The notes beneath the pieces were generated by a model. That model saw nothing but the letters and a program-made list of their open reading frames with translations, was not told the DNA's origin and did not search any database. Below are positions 7,846 through 16,612 of a stretch of 19,633 nt of DNA, one piece after another. Source of the stretch: Coemansia sp. RSA 1804 (Eukaryota; Kickxellomycota; Kickxellomycetes; Kickxellales; Kickxellaceae). Made by a program: the position numbers and the translations under genes. Every line of letters begins with the position of its first letter. Position 1 is the stretch's first letter. The stretch lies in the NCBI GenBank assembly GCA_027578815.1, contig JANBTH010000355.1, positions 1-19,633 on the forward strand, written 5' to 3'.

Positions 7846-9327
7846 ATGAGCAGCACAGACATTCCTCTCAGCTCCGGCCTTGGGGCGCTGACGACCGGAA
7901 ACGGCAGCCCGGTTGCGAGCAACCAAACATCGCAGACGGCCGGGTACTATGGGCCGGTGCTGATCCAGGACTTTCACCTGATTGACAAGCTAGCGCACTT
8001 TGACCGCGAGCGCATTCCCGAGCGCGTGGTGCACGCAAAAGGAGCTGGTGCGCACGGATACTTTGAGGTAACCAAGGATGTCTCGCATCTCACGTGTGCA
8101 AAGTTCCTCAGCGAAGTCGGCAAGCGCACACCCGTGTTTACGCGCTTCTCAACGGTTGGCGGAGAGCTGGGGTCGGCCGACACTGCAAGGGACCCACGCG
8201 GATTTGCAGTAAAGTTCTACACGGAGGAAGGCAACTGGGACATGGTTGGCAACAACACGCCGGTGTTCTTTATCCGCGATCCTATCAAATTCCCCGACTT
8301 TATCCACACGCAGAAGCGCGACCCGCGGACGCATCTCAAGAATCCCGACATGCAGTGGGACTTTTGGTCGCATGTTCCCGAGGCGCTGCACCAGGTGATG
8401 ATTCTGTTCTCCAACCGCGGCACGCCTGTCGGATACCGCCACATGCACGGATACTCCAGCCACACGCTCAAGCTCGTCAAGGAGGACGGGTCGTTCCACT
8501 ACGTCAAGTGGCACTTCCGCACGGACCAGGGCATCAAGAACTTCAAGGCCAGCGAGGCCGCGCAGCTGGAGGGCGCTAATCCGGATTTCGCCACGCAGGA
8601 TCTGATGGAGGCAATTGAGCGCGGCGATCATCCATCGTGGACGGTCTACATCCAGGTGTTCAGCGAGCAGGAGGCGATGCAGATGAAGTACAATCCGTTT
8701 GACGTCACCAAGGTGGTCAGCCAGAAGGACTTTCCGCTGCACGAGGTCGGACGCATGGTTCTGAACCGCAACCCAGAGAACTACTTTGCCGAGGTCGAGC
8801 AGGCAGCGTTTTCGCCATCGCACATGGTGCCTGGCATAGCGCCGTCGCCGGACCGCATGCTGCAGGGAAGACTGTTTAGTTATCCGGATACGCACAGACA
8901 CCGGCTGGGCGCAAACTATCTGCAGCTGCCGATCAATCGCCCAATCAGCAGCGTTGCCAACCACCAGCGCGACGGTCCCATGTGCTTCACCGACAACGGC
9001 GGCCGCCGCCCCAACTACGAGCCGAACTCGTTTGGCGGTCCCGCGCAGAGCCCGCACAGCCAGGAAATTGCCGCCCAATTCCACGTCGACGGCCTTGTTG
9101 CGAGACACACGTACGGCATCACCGATGAGGATTTTGACCAACCGAGGGCGCTGTACCGTCTGCTTAGCGCCGAGGAGCAGCAGGATCTTGTTGACAACAT
9201 CGCTGGCAACATCGCAAAGGCAAAGCTTGTTTTCCAGCGCAGCATTCTGCCGCACCTGAAGCGCATTGACAGCGAGTTTGGCGCTCGCATTGAGACCATT
9301 CTGAAGCAAGCAAACCCCGAACTGTGA
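7846..9327 (+). CDS. catalase, small-subunit haem type
   Basis: A 493-residue enzyme that converts 2 H2O2 to water and O2. The chosen start, MSSTDIPLSS, is the first ATG in the frame; upstream in-frame codons have no ATG. Visible family motifs: the distal haem pocket His63 in VVHAKGAGAHGYFEV; FTRFSTVGGELGSADTARDP with Ser102; Asn136/137 in MVGNNTPVFFIRDPIKFPDF; and the proximal haem-ligand signature RLFSYPDTHRHRLG with Tyr346. The length is that of small-subunit (clade 3) catalases, and there is no C-terminal flavodoxin-like extension. There is no signal peptide. The C-terminus is QANPEL, which is not a PTS1 peroxisomal signal, so a cytosolic location is favoured unless an internal signal exists. 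Codons are rich in G/C at third positions, as expected of a highly expressed gene. No intron is apparent. Confidence 0.96.
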   Translation: MSSTDIPLSSGLGALTTGNGSPVASNQTSQTAGYYGPVLIQDFHLIDKLAHFDRERIPERVVHAKGAGAHGYFEVTKDVSHLTCAKFLSEVGKRTPVFTRFSTVGGELGSADTARDPRGFAVKFYTEEGNWDMVGNNTPVFFIRDPIKFPDFIHTQKRDPRTHLKNPDMQWDFWSHVPEALHQVMILFSNRGTPVGYRHMHGYSSHTLKLVKEDGSFHYVKWHFRTDQGIKNFKASEAAQLEGANPDFATQDLMEAIERGDHPSWTVYIQVFSEQEAMQMKYNPFDVTKVVSQKDFPLHEVGRMVLNRNPENYFAEVEQAAFSPSHMVPGIAPSPDRMLQGRLFSYPDTHRHRLGANYLQLPINRPISSVANHQRDGPMCFTDNGGRRPNYEPNSFGGPAQSPHSQEIAAQFHVDGLVARHTYGITDEDFDQPRALYRLLSAEEQQDLVDNIAGNIAKAKLVFQRSILPHLKRIDSEFGARIETILKQANPEL

Positions 9328-9964
9328 TTAGTTTCACCTGTTTATCTGCGGATGATTCGCCGGTCTGTTATTCCCCGTTTTTTACTTTATAGCTAGCATT
9401 TACTCTCTAGCTATACGCTATGTCAAGAAATTCCTTACTCCTCCCCCCAAAATGAAAAAGGGTCAGCCGTGACGGATGAAAGACTCCAGCCAGGCTTGCT
9501 TCTCCCCCAACTTGTTATCTTCTACTCAATATTGAATTACTTTTTATTAGCTTCCGACGGCGGGTCTTTTCCATATAACGTATCAGATGTGAACATAAGG
9601 AAGGTTAAAATATGAAAGAGGAAAACTTTGCTTTTCCGCTGGGGGGTGGGGGTAGGTGGGACTTTAGCTCTTTCTTTTCCGTTCTAGCAAAAAAAAAGTG
9701 TTGGGAAAATGGCGAAAGGCGGAGGTGAAATTGTAACACACAAACTTTTCACTCTTATATAGCGTTTCGTCCCTTTTCCGCACCCACCACGCATATTTCA
9801 CTCCTCCGGCCTTCATTCCATCCATATCGCTAATACTTGATATTGCATTTCATTCATCTTTTTCCCAGGTCAGCTTTCTTTGCATTCTGCTTTGCTTTTT
9901 TCACTTCTTTTTATGCTACATTTTTAGTTCTACTAGATACATCTTTATAAAGTAAGAGTAATAA
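9328..9964. promoter_or_regulatory. catalase 3' region and promoter/leader of the 9965 gene
   Basis: No coding frame. After the catalase stop there is a mixed stretch, a G-run (ctggggggtggggg, about 9640-9654), a possible TATA element (CTTATATAG, 9754-9762) and then a long pyrimidine-rich leader with CTTTATAAAG just before the ATG at 9965. Confidence 0.4.
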
Positions 9965-10492
9965 ATGGCACCCTACGTTGTACTGGTTTCGTTCAGCGAC
10001 TTTAGCAAAAGCAAGTTTTGTGATTTCGTAGAGGTTCCCGTTGATGGGACATACAGGCAGTTCAAGTGGGCGATGTGCGAAAGACTCAGAGAGGCCAAGG
10101 TGGCATTTATCAACGCAGACGAGCTTGCCTTCAGAACAAGCGCCGTGAGTCTGGACCAGCTGAATGACGATGCCAATTTCCACGATCTAATCCAGAAGCA
10201 CGATGTCGTGGAGATTGAGTCGTGCTACAGCGCCATGGGTCCTATTGCCCTGTCCTTTGTCAAAGGCAGTATTGACAAGACCTGTATTGACAAGGCCCCT
10301 GCTGCTGGAACCATGAGTGTTGATATTCCTGTGGCACTTGAGAGAGAAAACACGTTGGTTGAAAGCAATGCTTTTTCTCTGAACAGTGCTAGCAAGATGT
10401 TTAATAATGATATTTCTTCATCCTACGCCACCCCTGATAACGTTTCCTCCTCAGACACGCACTTTGCCAACAATGCCATCTACACCTGCTGA
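9965..10492 (+). CDS. protein with predicted N-terminal ubiquitin-like (Crinkler-header-type) domain
   Basis: Intact 175-codon frame from a good ATG. Residues about 3-90 alternate as a beta-grasp fold would: strand YVVLVSF, strand DFVEVPVDG, a helix (YRQFKWAMCERLREAK), then INADELAFRTSAVSLDQL, and a final VVEIES strand. The order V-x-V-P-V-D, helix, then ADEL followed by a polar strand recalls the ubiquitin-like N-terminal domain of fungal and oomycete Crinkler (CRN) proteins. Residues 95-175 are Ser/Asn/Asp-rich, probably disordered, and no P-loop or kinase effector domain is present. There is no signal peptide. It could equally be a stand-alone ubiquitin-like or PB1-like adaptor. The gene is convergent with the one at 11110-11637. 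The coding frame is well supported; the domain call is tentative. Confidence 0.65.
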   Translation: MAPYVVLVSFSDFSKSKFCDFVEVPVDGTYRQFKWAMCERLREAKVAFINADELAFRTSAVSLDQLNDDANFHDLIQKHDVVEIESCYSAMGPIALSFVKGSIDKTCIDKAPAAGTMSVDIPVALERENTLVESNAFSLNSASKMFNNDISSSYATPDNVSSSDTHFANNAIYTC

Positions 10493-11109
10493 GAACGCTC
10501 GACGGCTAGCATGAATCTGCATTTCTTTTCCCAATTTCTGCCATGAAACCATTGTGTACGAATAGCAATAATGTGGTGGTGCGAGTCATGCCATTTGCTT
10601 GGCAGTACCAACTAGCGTTGCATACTTATAATTGCTCCATGTACGTTGATAGGGCTTTTAGTAACAGAGAAATAAAACGCATCTCACCAGCTTAAGTCTA
10701 ATTTTTTAGATGTTGGTGCGCTTCTTCAACCAACCACACATAGCATACACATTGAATAAACGCACTGGTAGAAAAGACGTGCGGATTCTTGCAAATTGTT
10801 TATAGGGCGCAGGAAAAGCTTATGCAACACAACCGGCAGTTGAAAAGACAAGTAGATTGCACATCTTTACATTTTCTTTATGAACCTTTACACTTACTAT
10901 CCAATAAAGTATTTCACTTACTTGAATAGCATTTTTGCCGTTGCGTGGTAAAATATTGCTTTTTATTTCAAAAATGTGTAGTAAAATGGGTGCAAGTACT
11001 TGCTTACACTGCTCGGCACAGCCGCATTTATCGAGAAGTAGAATGAAACGTTATAAAACAAAACTGACGTCAAAAAGATAGTTTTAATACAAACAACCAC
11101 CGCTCTTTT
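10493..11109. other. intergenic region between convergent genes
   Basis: Moderately AT-rich, with AATAAA-type signals near 10672 and 10755 that could serve polyadenylation of the 9965 gene. No supportable coding frame or RNA gene was seen. Confidence 0.45.
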
Positions 11110-11637
11110 TTATCTCTTTGCCCACGAGTTGCTGCTTCCATACTCTTGCGCATCATACTGGCCTGACATATGGTTTGGCTCATACTGGCCAGGCACATGG
11201 TACTGTTCATGCTGGTAAGGGACAGGAATTTCCTGCTCTCTGTACTGGGCAGGCGGCGGGTACTGGTGCTTTTGGTAAGGCAGCGAAAGCTCTTGAAGCT
11301 TACGAGGCAACTTGAACTTGTGCTTGAACTTCTTTTTCAAAAAGAACCAGGCTCCGACAAGAACCATGGCAAACACCACAATGCATACTATTATAATTCC
11401 CGCAAGCATGCCGGTTGACGCCGGGGTTGATTGAGCTGTATCATCGCTATTCTTTGGTTCAATGCTGACCTCGCTGGAGCTGCTGTGGGTTTCATGGTCG
11501 TCAATTTCTCCTATTCCTACATCAGCCACTGCTGCAGCGCCATTAAGACCTGCTATTACTCCCAATGGAGAGCCGGCCACATTATATGCAAGGGTTAGAA
11601 GAGCAAAAGCTAGCATTGAACTTGGTTGCCTCTTCAT
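11110..11637 (-). CDS. type I single-pass membrane protein with repeated Q/Y/P-rich cytosolic tail
   Basis: Start chosen at the ATG at 11637 (MKRQPSSMLAFALL), because it opens a signal peptide (residues 1-22, cleavage near NVAG). The frame is open further upstream, but only into AT-rich sequence. The protein has 175 residues. Residues 23-76 are a short Gly/Ala then Ser/Glu/Asp-rich ectodomain. Residues 77-100 are a strong membrane helix. KKKFKHKFK (101-109) is a stop-transfer basic cluster. Residues 120-167 are a tail rich in Gln, Tyr and Pro with nine-residue repeats (EQYHVPGQY, EPNHMSGQY), mirrored by 27-nt repeats in the DNA at 11154-11207. The tail could bind SH3 or WW domains through PPPAQY and PVPY, but this is inference. 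The architecture is like fungal plasma-membrane sensor or anchor proteins; no family identified. The gene lies tail-to-tail with the one at 9965. Confidence 0.75.
   Translation of the reverse strand: MKRQPSSMLAFALLTLAYNVAGSPLGVIAGLNGAAAVADVGIGEIDDHETHSSSSEVSIEPKNSDDTAQSTPASTGMLAGIIIVCIVVFAMVLVGAWFFLKKKFKHKFKLPRKLQELSLPYQKHQYPPPAQYREQEIPVPYQHEQYHVPGQYEPNHMSGQYDAQEYGSSNSWAKR
11154..11207 (-). repeat. two 27-nt in-frame repeats in the membrane-protein tail
   Basis: Copies at 11154-11180 and 11181-11207 both begin CATACTGGCC on the plus strand. A third, eroded copy follows from 11208 (CATGCTGG). They encode the nine-residue tail repeats of the gene at 11110-11637. Confidence 0.75.
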
Positions 11638-13221
11638 ACTATAAACTATTGGGTAATTTTTTTGTTGTTTTATATTTTTCAAATAAAAAAGTATATACTT
11701 AATACGTGCACAGTAGAAAACGAATTGTACAAAGAAATTAAATATGAGAGAGATGAATATTATACACTGAGACTCATTCACTCATTCTTCTTTTTTATTA
11801 TTCGCCCTCTCCCCAACCAATATCTATATACCCGATAATTCAACAACGACAGTGTGGAGCATATTCGGATATTGCTTCAATTTTTCTTTTTCCTTCTACT
11901 TGACTAGTCATGCATTATTTTATTTTTAACATTAAGAAGGAATATGAAATTTCTTTTGAATAAATCCAATCATATGAATTGACGATATGCTTTAATTCGT
12001 CATATTCACTTTTCTCTTTCATCAGGTGTAAAATATTTGACAGTCAGGCTAATATCTGCATTGAATAGGAAGTAATTCATACTTTATAAACCAAAAATTA
12101 ATAAAATATGTTGTGAGTTTTGTTGAGCTATCAGATGACGTATATCAGCAGTTCATTAATCTCACATTCACTTCCGTTTCTTACCCTCCACCACATGATA
12201 AAAAACGTGGGTCATGGTTTCGGATATTTTTCTTTGTGGAAAGAATAAAAGAGGAAAAGAAATTTCTTTCCATTTTGGAATAGTCTCGTGATTATTGTTT
12301 TTCTATTTTATTAGCACATCGTATAGGTTTAGAACTGTAGAAACTTTCATGGCAATCGACTCGGTAAATTGTATTTTAGATAAAAGTTTCGATCTGAGTC
12401 ATTGCTTCTTAAAGCTTTTGTTTCTGTTAATGGCTGCTCTTTGGCTTTCAATATAAGCGTTATCAAAGACTAATTAAGTGCAAACAGCGCTTATAATTTG
12501 CAATAATATAATACGGCTTGTCCTAACCCACATTTGCAATGTTGGAGGCGTTAAAACGCTTTATTGTGTGTGCAAACATTGTATGCTTGTCATTTAAATT
12601 TTCTAGCGTACATTTGCAGTTTGCTTTTGCTAAGTTAGAGTGCTATTTAATACCAAAGCTTCTGAGCAAAACACTGATTTGACAATAAATTAGAATAATT
12701 AAACAATTTGGATACTCATACTCGGAAGTTGGCAGTACAAAATTCATAATTTATGAGTGTTTCAAAAAGAGAACACTAAAATTTTAACAATATAAAAATG
12801 TTGAAAAAACTGGCATTATTACGACATACACACTTTGTAATTTAATAATTAATTTATTTAAACAACTTATTTCAAAAATGTAGACTTAATATTGACACAT
12901 TTATGTTTTAGTTTAAACCAGATAAAGCAGCAAAAGCTGAAAAGCTGTTATCTTACTTTCAATAAATTGCCAAACAATTTTTCAGATAACATGACTTGGA
13001 TTCGGAAAATAAAAATTTCCATAATTGCTCTTTAGTTTACATAAATTTACATTGTGTAATAATATGACTTTAATAACTTAATAGTTGGGGTTTTTTTACG
13101 TTAAACTAAAGTATAAAATTTTTGATATAAATTTTTTTGGTCTGATGTTTGCTTTCCGTTAGATTCTATCATATGATGCATTTCCTAACAATGTCGATCG
13201 AAAACTTATTTGCATTTTAAT
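11638..13221. other. AT-rich island, left part, no gene
   Basis: Strongly AT-rich with frequent stops in all frames. The first 100-200 nt must hold the promoter of the minus-strand membrane protein. One short match to the LINE-like remnant at 14050-14408 lies at 12907-12926. No intact gene, RNA gene or element end was found. Confidence 0.5.
12907..12926 (+). repeat. second copy of a LINE-remnant end motif
   Basis: TTTAGTTTAAACCAGATAAA differs by one base from TTTAGTCTAAACCAGATAAA at 14367-14386. The latter lies in the open end of a decayed retrotransposon frame. In the same frame both read SLNQIK. A scrap of the same repeat family is likely. Confidence 0.45.
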
Positions 13222-13339
13222 GCATGACAAGATAACTAAGACATGTGAATAAAATGTAAATAAAATTTTTCTACGTGCTTTTTGATTGTATTACAGCTAA
13301 CAACTAAATGTGTCATTAAAAAGCAGCCAGCTACTGGCA

Positions 13340-13362
13340 TATAAAAAGACCTGCATTTTGGC
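13340..13362 (+). promoter_or_regulatory. TATA box and conserved downstream box, microprotein gene A
   Basis: TATAAAAA at 13340-13347 followed by TGCATTTTGGCTTTT, 136 nt before the ATG at 13476. The same pair occurs in front of genes B and C, so the core promoter is shared by descent and has stayed recognisable. Confidence 0.65.
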
Positions 13363-13475
13363 TTTTACACAACATTAATAAATAACAATTATTTCTACAA
13401 TTAAATGGTAAGTAAAACTATTAGCCAGCAAAAAATTGATTTCTTTTAAAAACATTTAATAAAAGCAAGCTAAGA

Positions 13476-13637
13476 ATGTGTGAGCAAATATGCACTAATG
13501 ATAATAAACATAAATTTTATATTAAAGATTGTGGCAAAATAACCCACACAACTACATATGGAATATGCAAATTGTGCTATATGGAAAAGCCTAAAGCAGA
13601 AGCAAGTAAATATAAGAGCAAAATGTTAGACTATTAG
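13476..13637 (+). CDS. Cys-rich microprotein A, 53 residues
   Basis: Short intact frame with ATG at 13476 and stop TAG at 13635-13637. It has Cys at 2, 6, 19, 31 and 34, His24, Gly29 and Tyr35. These positions match proteins B and C almost exactly although overall identity is low (GICKLCY here, GTCQECY and GTCTRCY there). The sixth Cys of B and C (C49/C49) is absent, and the C-terminus is Lys-rich (KAEASKYKSKMLDY). There is no signal peptide. C-x3-C and C-x2-C pairs plus a Cys and a His could bind zinc; disulfides are unlikely if it is cytosolic. A 14-codon upstream ORF begins at 13405 (ATGGTAAGT, which also resembles a splice donor). Function unknown. It is the oldest-looking copy of the array. 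Confidence 0.55.
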   Translation: MCEQICTNDNKHKFYIKDCGKITHTTTYGICKLCYMEKPKAEASKYKSKMLDY

Positions 13638-14049
13638 GCCAGCAAATACTTAAGTGTAAACAAGATAAGCTAGTAGCAGAATTTTAAATAGCAACTCAAG
13701 TTCTATGCTAGCATTGCATATTGAAGCAAAGAAAACTTTTTAAATTTGTCAACAACGTTGCTTTTATGTTAGATTGTAGAGTAAAACGTTTTTACTTGCT
13801 TTAGGTTTTATGAAATAAAAATAACAATTTCCTGGGTTAGGGTTAGGCATGAAATGACTGGTTTGGTAAAATAAAACATGAGACTAGTGCATTTTTGAAT
13901 TTAATGCATTATTCATCTTATGGATAGATTAATAAAAAAATTTTGACTTTGTTAATAAAGACGCTAGAATTTGAGCTGCGTTTATTAGATAAACTGGGCT
14001 AACTACCAAAACTCATTAAAATTGAATGAAACAAACTAATCTAATATAA

Positions 14050-14408
14050 CAAAATTTTTATGATGAAAACGAGGATATCAGACACTACTTTTTGGAATGT
14101 CCGTGTATTCAACATTTTTGGTGCTTGATTAAGAAACATTTTAAGTCTTCCTCCTAACAAGCTGTTTTTAGAACTAAATTTAAAATTGACGTTGGCATAG
14201 TTACTTTTTCTTTTAAAAAGAGGTCAATCATTTTGCTAAACACAGAAACACTACATGGGCTAGCTTTGTAAAAAATTTTATTAATGCAGAAGCAGCTCTG
14301 AATAACTTAGTGTTTAAGCCGCAAATAGTGATATTAAAAATATGCTTGGTGTCAATATTTCTTAGCTTTAGTCTAAACCAGATAAAACCAGTCAACCACA
14401 AAAGTTAA
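14050..14408 (+). pseudogene. decayed LINE-type reverse transcriptase C-terminus (zf-RVT-like)
   Basis: In frame from 14050 the translation contains EDIRHYFLECPCIQHFW, which matches the typical zinc-finger motif at the end of fungal non-LTR retrotransposon polymerases (E-x-I-x-H-x-F-x-E-C-P, then aromatic W). The frame is broken by TAA at 14155 and 14269 and by a +1 shift near 14266-14271. It then runs open (KNFINAEAALNNLVF and onward) to TAA at 14406. Only the last part of the polymerase is present. It sits between blocks A and B and explains their wider spacing. Clearly non-functional. Confidence 0.6.
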
Positions 14409-14659
14409 ACATTGCCCTATCTTTTTTAACACAGACAGTCCTAACTACTATCTTTGTGTATTTTGTAAACTTTATTATAATTAGTGTGCTTTCAATTGCA
14501 AGAAAAAAAGTGTTATAAATAGAAATTATATCAATAAACTGTAAAAAAGTAAAAAATTAATAAGCACACGCTGCTTTATAAAGAAGCGTTGTGTAAGAAA
14601 CAGAATAGATTAAATAAGAAATTAATGGAAATTAACAGGTTGCTTTTAATTTAATTAGT

Positions 14660-14827
14660 GACATCTGAATTCAAAACACTGTATGATTGTAATATGATAT
14701 TGACATCCGACTACAAGCCATTGTGTAAATGTAATATGATATTGAATTCTTATTGCAAACCATTATGTTTTTGTAATATAATATTGACAACCAATCACAA
14801 ATAATTGTGTGTATGTCAATATCTAAT
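14660..14827 (+). repeat. four 42-bp tandem repeats in block B
   Basis: Units at 14660, 14702, 14744 and 14786, each 42 nt, with the first three ending TAATATGATATT or TAATATAATATT and most starting GACA. The last unit instead contains ATGTCAATATC at 14813-14823. This is the reverse complement of the GATATTGACAT formed at a unit junction, so the array ends in an inverted copy. Confidence 0.8.
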
Positions 14828-15116
14828 TACACATCATTAAAATCAAAATATTCTACAATTGCCTTAAGACAGCAAGAAACTTGGTAATGGCTTTCTCAAA
14901 CATGGCTGCAATGTTTCAATAGCTAAGATTTTATAGTATGTAGTTCAAAAACCTTTAAGCAGCATTTGGTGAGAATAGCTTTGTCAATAAATCTCTTTAC
15001 TTTTTCTACGGTCATAGGCACAACCATCAGCTGGTCATAACATTAAAATATGAATTATGGTCATACTATTAACAATTTAATAACAGTGTTATATAGTGTT
15101 TTAATTAACAATCCAT

Positions 15117-15125
15117 TTACGTCAT
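15117..15125 (+). promoter_or_regulatory. CRE/ATF-like site TTACGTCAT upstream of microprotein gene B
   Basis: TTACGTCAT (reverse complement ATGACGTAA) lies in a 16-nt stretch identical between blocks B and C, 127 nt before the TATA box. It matches the consensus bound by fungal ATF/CREB-type bZIP factors. Binding is inferred only. Confidence 0.4.
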
Positions 15126-15243
15126 ACTGTAGGACAAACGTATTAGGATACGACAATTAAAATTTCAACTGAATACCAGTAAAATAATTATAGCATATGA
15201 ATGGCATAATGGAATTGCATTTTTTAGTACAATAAATTTGCCA

Positions 15244-15267
15244 TATAAAAGGAGGTGCATTTTGGTT
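15244..15267 (+). promoter_or_regulatory. TATA box and conserved downstream box, microprotein gene B
   Basis: TATAAAA at 15244-15250, then TGCATTTTGGTTTTT, 131 nt before the ATG at 15375. It is the counterpart of the boxes at 13340 and 16728. Confidence 0.65.
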
Positions 15268-15374
15268 TTTCTTTAAAATGATAAACGGCAATCATACCTT
15301 CCATTATACATTTAAACAAGCAATTAACCAGCAAAACATTTGAAATTTAGATATTGGATATAAACAAGCTAAAA

Positions 15375-15542
15375 ATGTGTTGGTACGAATGCTCAGTTGG
15401 AAATCATAAAAGAACATTTGATTATTCTTGTTTAGCAGCGCAGCACAAAACATATATGGGAACATGCCAAGAGTGCTACAATAAAAGTAATGATGCAGTA
15501 AAAAGTACACTTATAAGTTGTATTTATCCTATTTTAGGTTGA
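15375..15542 (+). CDS. Cys-rich microprotein B, 55 residues
   Basis: ATG at 15375 (aligned with the ATGs of A and C; a longer reading would need a TTG start at 15354). Starts MCWYEC, with Cys at 2, 6, 19, 31, 34 and 49, His24, Gly29, the block HKTYMGTCQECYNKS and the end CIYPILG. Against protein C, the coding DNA differs at many sites and carries two 3-nt indels, but the frame and all cysteines are kept, which argues for selection. There is no signal peptide or membrane segment. Possible roles include a metal-binding regulator or an intracellular effector; nothing in the sequence decides. Antisense frames over this gene (15304-15510) look like shadows. Confidence 0.65.
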   Translation: MCWYECSVGNHKRTFDYSCLAAQHKTYMGTCQECYNKSNDAVKSTLISCIYPILG

Positions 15543-16174
15543 CAAATATTTGAAATTAAACAGAATAGTTTAGCAGTGCAAACGTAAAAGTTGCAATATT
15601 TATACGTGCATTGCATATTAAAGTAAAGCAAAATGTTTTCATATTGTCAATAATGCTGCCTTTGTGTTAATTAATAGAGTAAAACAGATTTCTTTTGATT
15701 TAGCATTTAAACAATAAAATGTCAACGTTTAGGTTAAAAATGGGCAAGAAAAACCACTTTTAAAATATAAAACAATAGATTAGTACATCCGTTTTGGAAC
15801 ATTATATCCATAAAATTCATGCGTCTTAAAGCTTGTTAATGGTTTGGTAGAAACTTCCATTCAAACACTGTTAATAAAGAATACTCAAAGTAAAACAAAG
15901 TTTATAAGATAAGCTAAATTAGCCACCAAAGCTAATTAAAAACAAATTAATGAAAATCCTGGAAATGGAAACAAAATTAATGAACTATAAGAAATTGAAA
16001 TAAAGTAAAAAGTTTTGTTATATTTGCGAATCATAAAAAATAAGTAGAGCATAATAAAAAGCATTGGCAACACTGCCGGCAACCCACATGCAAACTAATC
16101 AAAAAGACCCGGGTCATATTGATTACTTTATATTTACAAATCATGTAACAATGGCTGCTTTTAATTTAATTACC

Positions 16175-16298
16175 GACGTCTGAACTCACAACACTGTATA
16201 ATTGCAATATGATATTGACATCTGACTACAAGCCATTGTGTAAATGTAATATGATATTGCCTTTCAACTACAAATATTTGTGTGTGTCAATATCTGAT
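16175..16298 (+). repeat. 42-bp tandem repeats in block C
   Basis: Two full units at 16175-16216 and 16217-16258, both ending AATATGATATT, then a third shorter unit containing GTCAATATC at 16286-16294, the inverted form of GATATTGAC. Block C has one unit fewer than block B, so unit number has changed since duplication. Confidence 0.8.
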
Positions 16299-16603
16299 TA
16301 GACAGCATTGAAATCGAGATAATCTACAATTGCTTTAATACAGCAGTTAATTTAATAATGGCTCTTTTAAACATCATTTTAATGCTCTAATGTATAAAAT
16401 GTTTTAGTAACTAGGACAAGAGCCTACACGCAATATTTGGCAAAAATAATTTTGTCAGTAAATCTCCATTTAATTTTCTACAGCAATAGGTGCAACTTTT
16501 ATCTAGTCATAAAACTAAAATGCGGACTATTGTTATATTTTTAGCAATTTAATATGCCAAGGTTTCATATTGTATTATTGTTTCTTATTAATTAACAATC
16601 CAT

Positions 16604-16612
16604 TTACGTCAT
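16604..16612 (+). promoter_or_regulatory. CRE/ATF-like site TTACGTCAT upstream of microprotein gene C
   Basis: Same site and flanks as at 15117-15125, 124 nt before the TATA box of gene C. Conserved while much of the surrounding sequence has diverged. Confidence 0.4.

Larger units (their letters stand above)
13222..14047 (+). repeat. tandem block A (most diverged unit of the microprotein array)
   Basis: Aligns by eye with blocks B and C across the promoter (CATATAAAA, TGCATTTTGGCTTTT), the gene, and the 3' flank (acatgagactagtgcattttt, 13878-13898, nearly identical to block C at 17258-17278; then gagctgcgttta, shared at 13974 and 17360). It ends near aaactaatctaatat. The upstream 42-bp repeat array of the other blocks is not recognisable here. 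Confidence 0.65.
14640..16000 (+). repeat. tandem block B of the microprotein array
   Basis: Aligns with block C from the shared start TGCTTTTAATTTAATTA (14641 and 16155). The alignment runs through the 42-bp repeats, a conserved AATCCATTTACGTCAT element, the TATA box, the microprotein gene and about 400 nt of 3' flank. The end is diffuse, near 15.9-16.0 kb. The B-to-C gene spacing is 1482 nt. Confidence 0.75.

Noticed and set aside
8149..9309. 386-codon minus-strand open frame opposite the catalase gene
   Set aside because: Antisense shadow of a GC-rich coding region; the catalase frame carries every family motif.
12540..12660. Minus-strand frame with CKC and a later HT-x6-H-like pattern, resembling a retroelement zinc motif
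   Set aside because: Short, no clear match to a polymerase ending, and on the strand opposite to the convincing LINE fragment; too weak to call.
13836..13850. Telomere-like gggttagggttagg
   Set aside because: Only two TTAGGG units, and the aligned positions in blocks B and C read tttaggtt and ctaggtttagg, so it is best explained by drift, not a telomere insertion.
15304..15510. Minus-strand open frame over microprotein gene B
   Set aside because: Not preserved as a matching antisense frame in block C, while the plus frame keeps its cysteines in all three blocks.
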